Assembly: GCA_025716855.1 (NCBI GenBank)
Contig: JAIXMQ010000023.1
Location: forward strand, 310,001-374,000
Direction: 5' to 3'
DNA length: 64,000 nucleotides
DNA from: Pilaira anomala
Taxonomy: Eukaryota > Mucoromycota > Mucoromycetes > Mucorales > Mucoraceae
The first letter of the stretch is position 1. The number at the start of each line of letters is the position of its first letter. The position numbers were made by a program, and so were the translations under genes. Positions 62,830 through 64,000 of the stretch are shown here, piece by piece. The notes under the pieces were generated by a model. The model was not told where the DNA came from, did not search any database, and saw nothing but the letters and a program-made list of their open reading frames with translations.

Positions 62830-64000
62830 TCTTAATCACCAGAAAAAAAAAAAGCTTATAATCAGAAGGTTTTGTATTCCCTTCCTAAATCATTCATCCA
62901 GAATCACAGAATAATTATAGAAAAATGTAAACAAACAAAAGTATAAACACGCACTAAAAATAAAAGATAATCTTTCTATATTCTCTTTTAATTCTTTTTC
63001 TAGTTCCATTTTTTCTTGCATGTAAAAAAGTAATAGAGCAGCTGTCAAAACAATTTTTTTTAAAAAAAAAAAAAGGGGGGGGGGGAGGGAGGGGCAGAAA
63101 GATAAAATGTTTGTTGTAAAGTAAAAGAATTGGCCCATGTTGTTCTCTTGAAACTAATCATGTCATTTACTTCCGCTACAATCCTATATTTATGCTGCTG
63201 AAGCTATAGCTTATTGGTGTTCCCGGGTTGACGGTACAACCCGCAAGGTTGGATGAACAAGTTCTCTTAAAAAGTGTGGGATTTTAAACCTTAAATAGGA
63301 TAAATTCCTGGAAATAACTGTCAAATTTGGTTACTCGCGTATCACTCGTTTTCGTTATACTGTCAGTCTATCTTTTTTTTTTTTTTTTCTTACCAATGAG
63401 CGGTTTCTGTAAAACTCTTTTTCTGTACTACATCCCTTTGCAAACGATCTAATATGTAATCCTTTTCCTGATTTTTTTTTCTTTGAATTACATGTTTCAA
63501 AACGTGTGCTTTTTTTTTTTTAAACCGATTCTCCAGTCACCACCCTCTTTTGATTTAACTATGTAAATAATTTATTTTTCCCACGAGTAGTGATCGATTG
63601 ATTATCGAAGCGAGCATAAATATTATATCTTAATTAGCAAACACTTACAAAAAAAAAAACAAAGCGAAACAAAACGAACGCGTCTTGTCTGATCATCAAT
63701 CAACATTGTTTACTATATCTTTGTTTTATGTATGCAACTCTGTTTTAAAAAAAAATTATTCTTATTCGAAAATTCATTTTACTAAATTTAGCAAAGAAAC
63801 ACTTTTTTTTTTGACTATCACTTCGAGTGCTGCTGTATAACATTGAAAAAAAAAATGTTTCCTTACTTTCTTTAGGGGTAAAATGGCAATTGATCGTTGT
63901 TAAAGCGACACAAGATCGAGATTCCGGATATGCATAAAACAAAATTCTATCCAATGATTTTTATTTGTAGATTACGATCCTTCTCACAACTTTTAGCCCT
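62830..64000. other. Upstream of PAS-GATA gene; no firm gene
   Basis: A+T-rich with T and A runs, a T-run/A-run junction at 63054-63074 and a G-run. A short minus frame near 63020-62950 (MQEKMELEKELKENIERLS) could be a missing first exon of the PAS-GATA gene, but no consistent splice path was found. Nothing recognisable from 63140 to 64000. Confidence 0.5.

Overview
The window is nuclear DNA from a filamentous fungus, most likely an early-diverging Mucoromycota (Mucorales-like) genome. The support is short introns in nearly every gene, very A+T-rich intergenic and intronic DNA full of T and A homopolymers, a PAS-GATA regulator of white-collar type, an APP1-type phosphatase, a RAX2-like polarity protein, and fungal-only domains (DUF3712, DUF3020). 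The genus cannot be fixed from sequence alone.

Layout. Bases 1-6576 hold three ordinary genes: cytosolic phenylalanyl-tRNA synthetase alpha subunit (3' end cut by the window edge), a C-terminal-motor kinesin and an APP1-like phosphatidate phosphatase. Bases 6577-16921 are a gene desert of about 10.3 kb. It carries two nearly identical 1.36-kb repeat copies with palindromic internal structure and one G+C-rich island that could encode a structured RNA. From 16922 gene density is high again: a 1635-residue DUF3712 membrane protein, an HTH/AT-hook/Myb-like DNA-binding protein, a Ser/Thr/Lys-rich cell-surface protein, then a run of small-GTPase and polarity genes. That run is RasGAP (minus), RasGEF (plus, divergent) and Ras itself (minus), followed after three metabolic genes (peroxisomal acyl-CoA thioesterase, phosphopentomutase/phosphoglucomutase, pantothenate kinase) by an SH3-WW-PH-RhoGAP protein, a RAX2-like protein ending in an SH3 domain, and a GVP36-like BAR protein. 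The right end has two convergent serine-hydrolase-like membrane proteins (YML020W-like and DUF726/TMCO4-like), a DUF3020 protein, mitochondrial ribosomal protein mS33 and a PAS-GATA factor.

How the genes may work together. Ras, a GEF and a GAP lie within 10 kb, with GAP and GEF sharing a 461-bp divergent promoter. With the nearby RhoGAP, RAX2-like and BAR genes this makes a neighbourhood rich in cell-polarity and signalling functions. That these proteins act on one another is inference. Gene models were built by hand from splice sites; for every multi-exon model whose exons are listed the coding length is a multiple of three (except the truncated first gene).

I saw no tRNA, rRNA, CRISPR array or intact transposon. 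The strongest candidates for new biology are the repeat-bearing desert, the Ras module, the SH3-tailed RAX2 protein and the recurrent T-run/A-run junctions. None is proven novel here.
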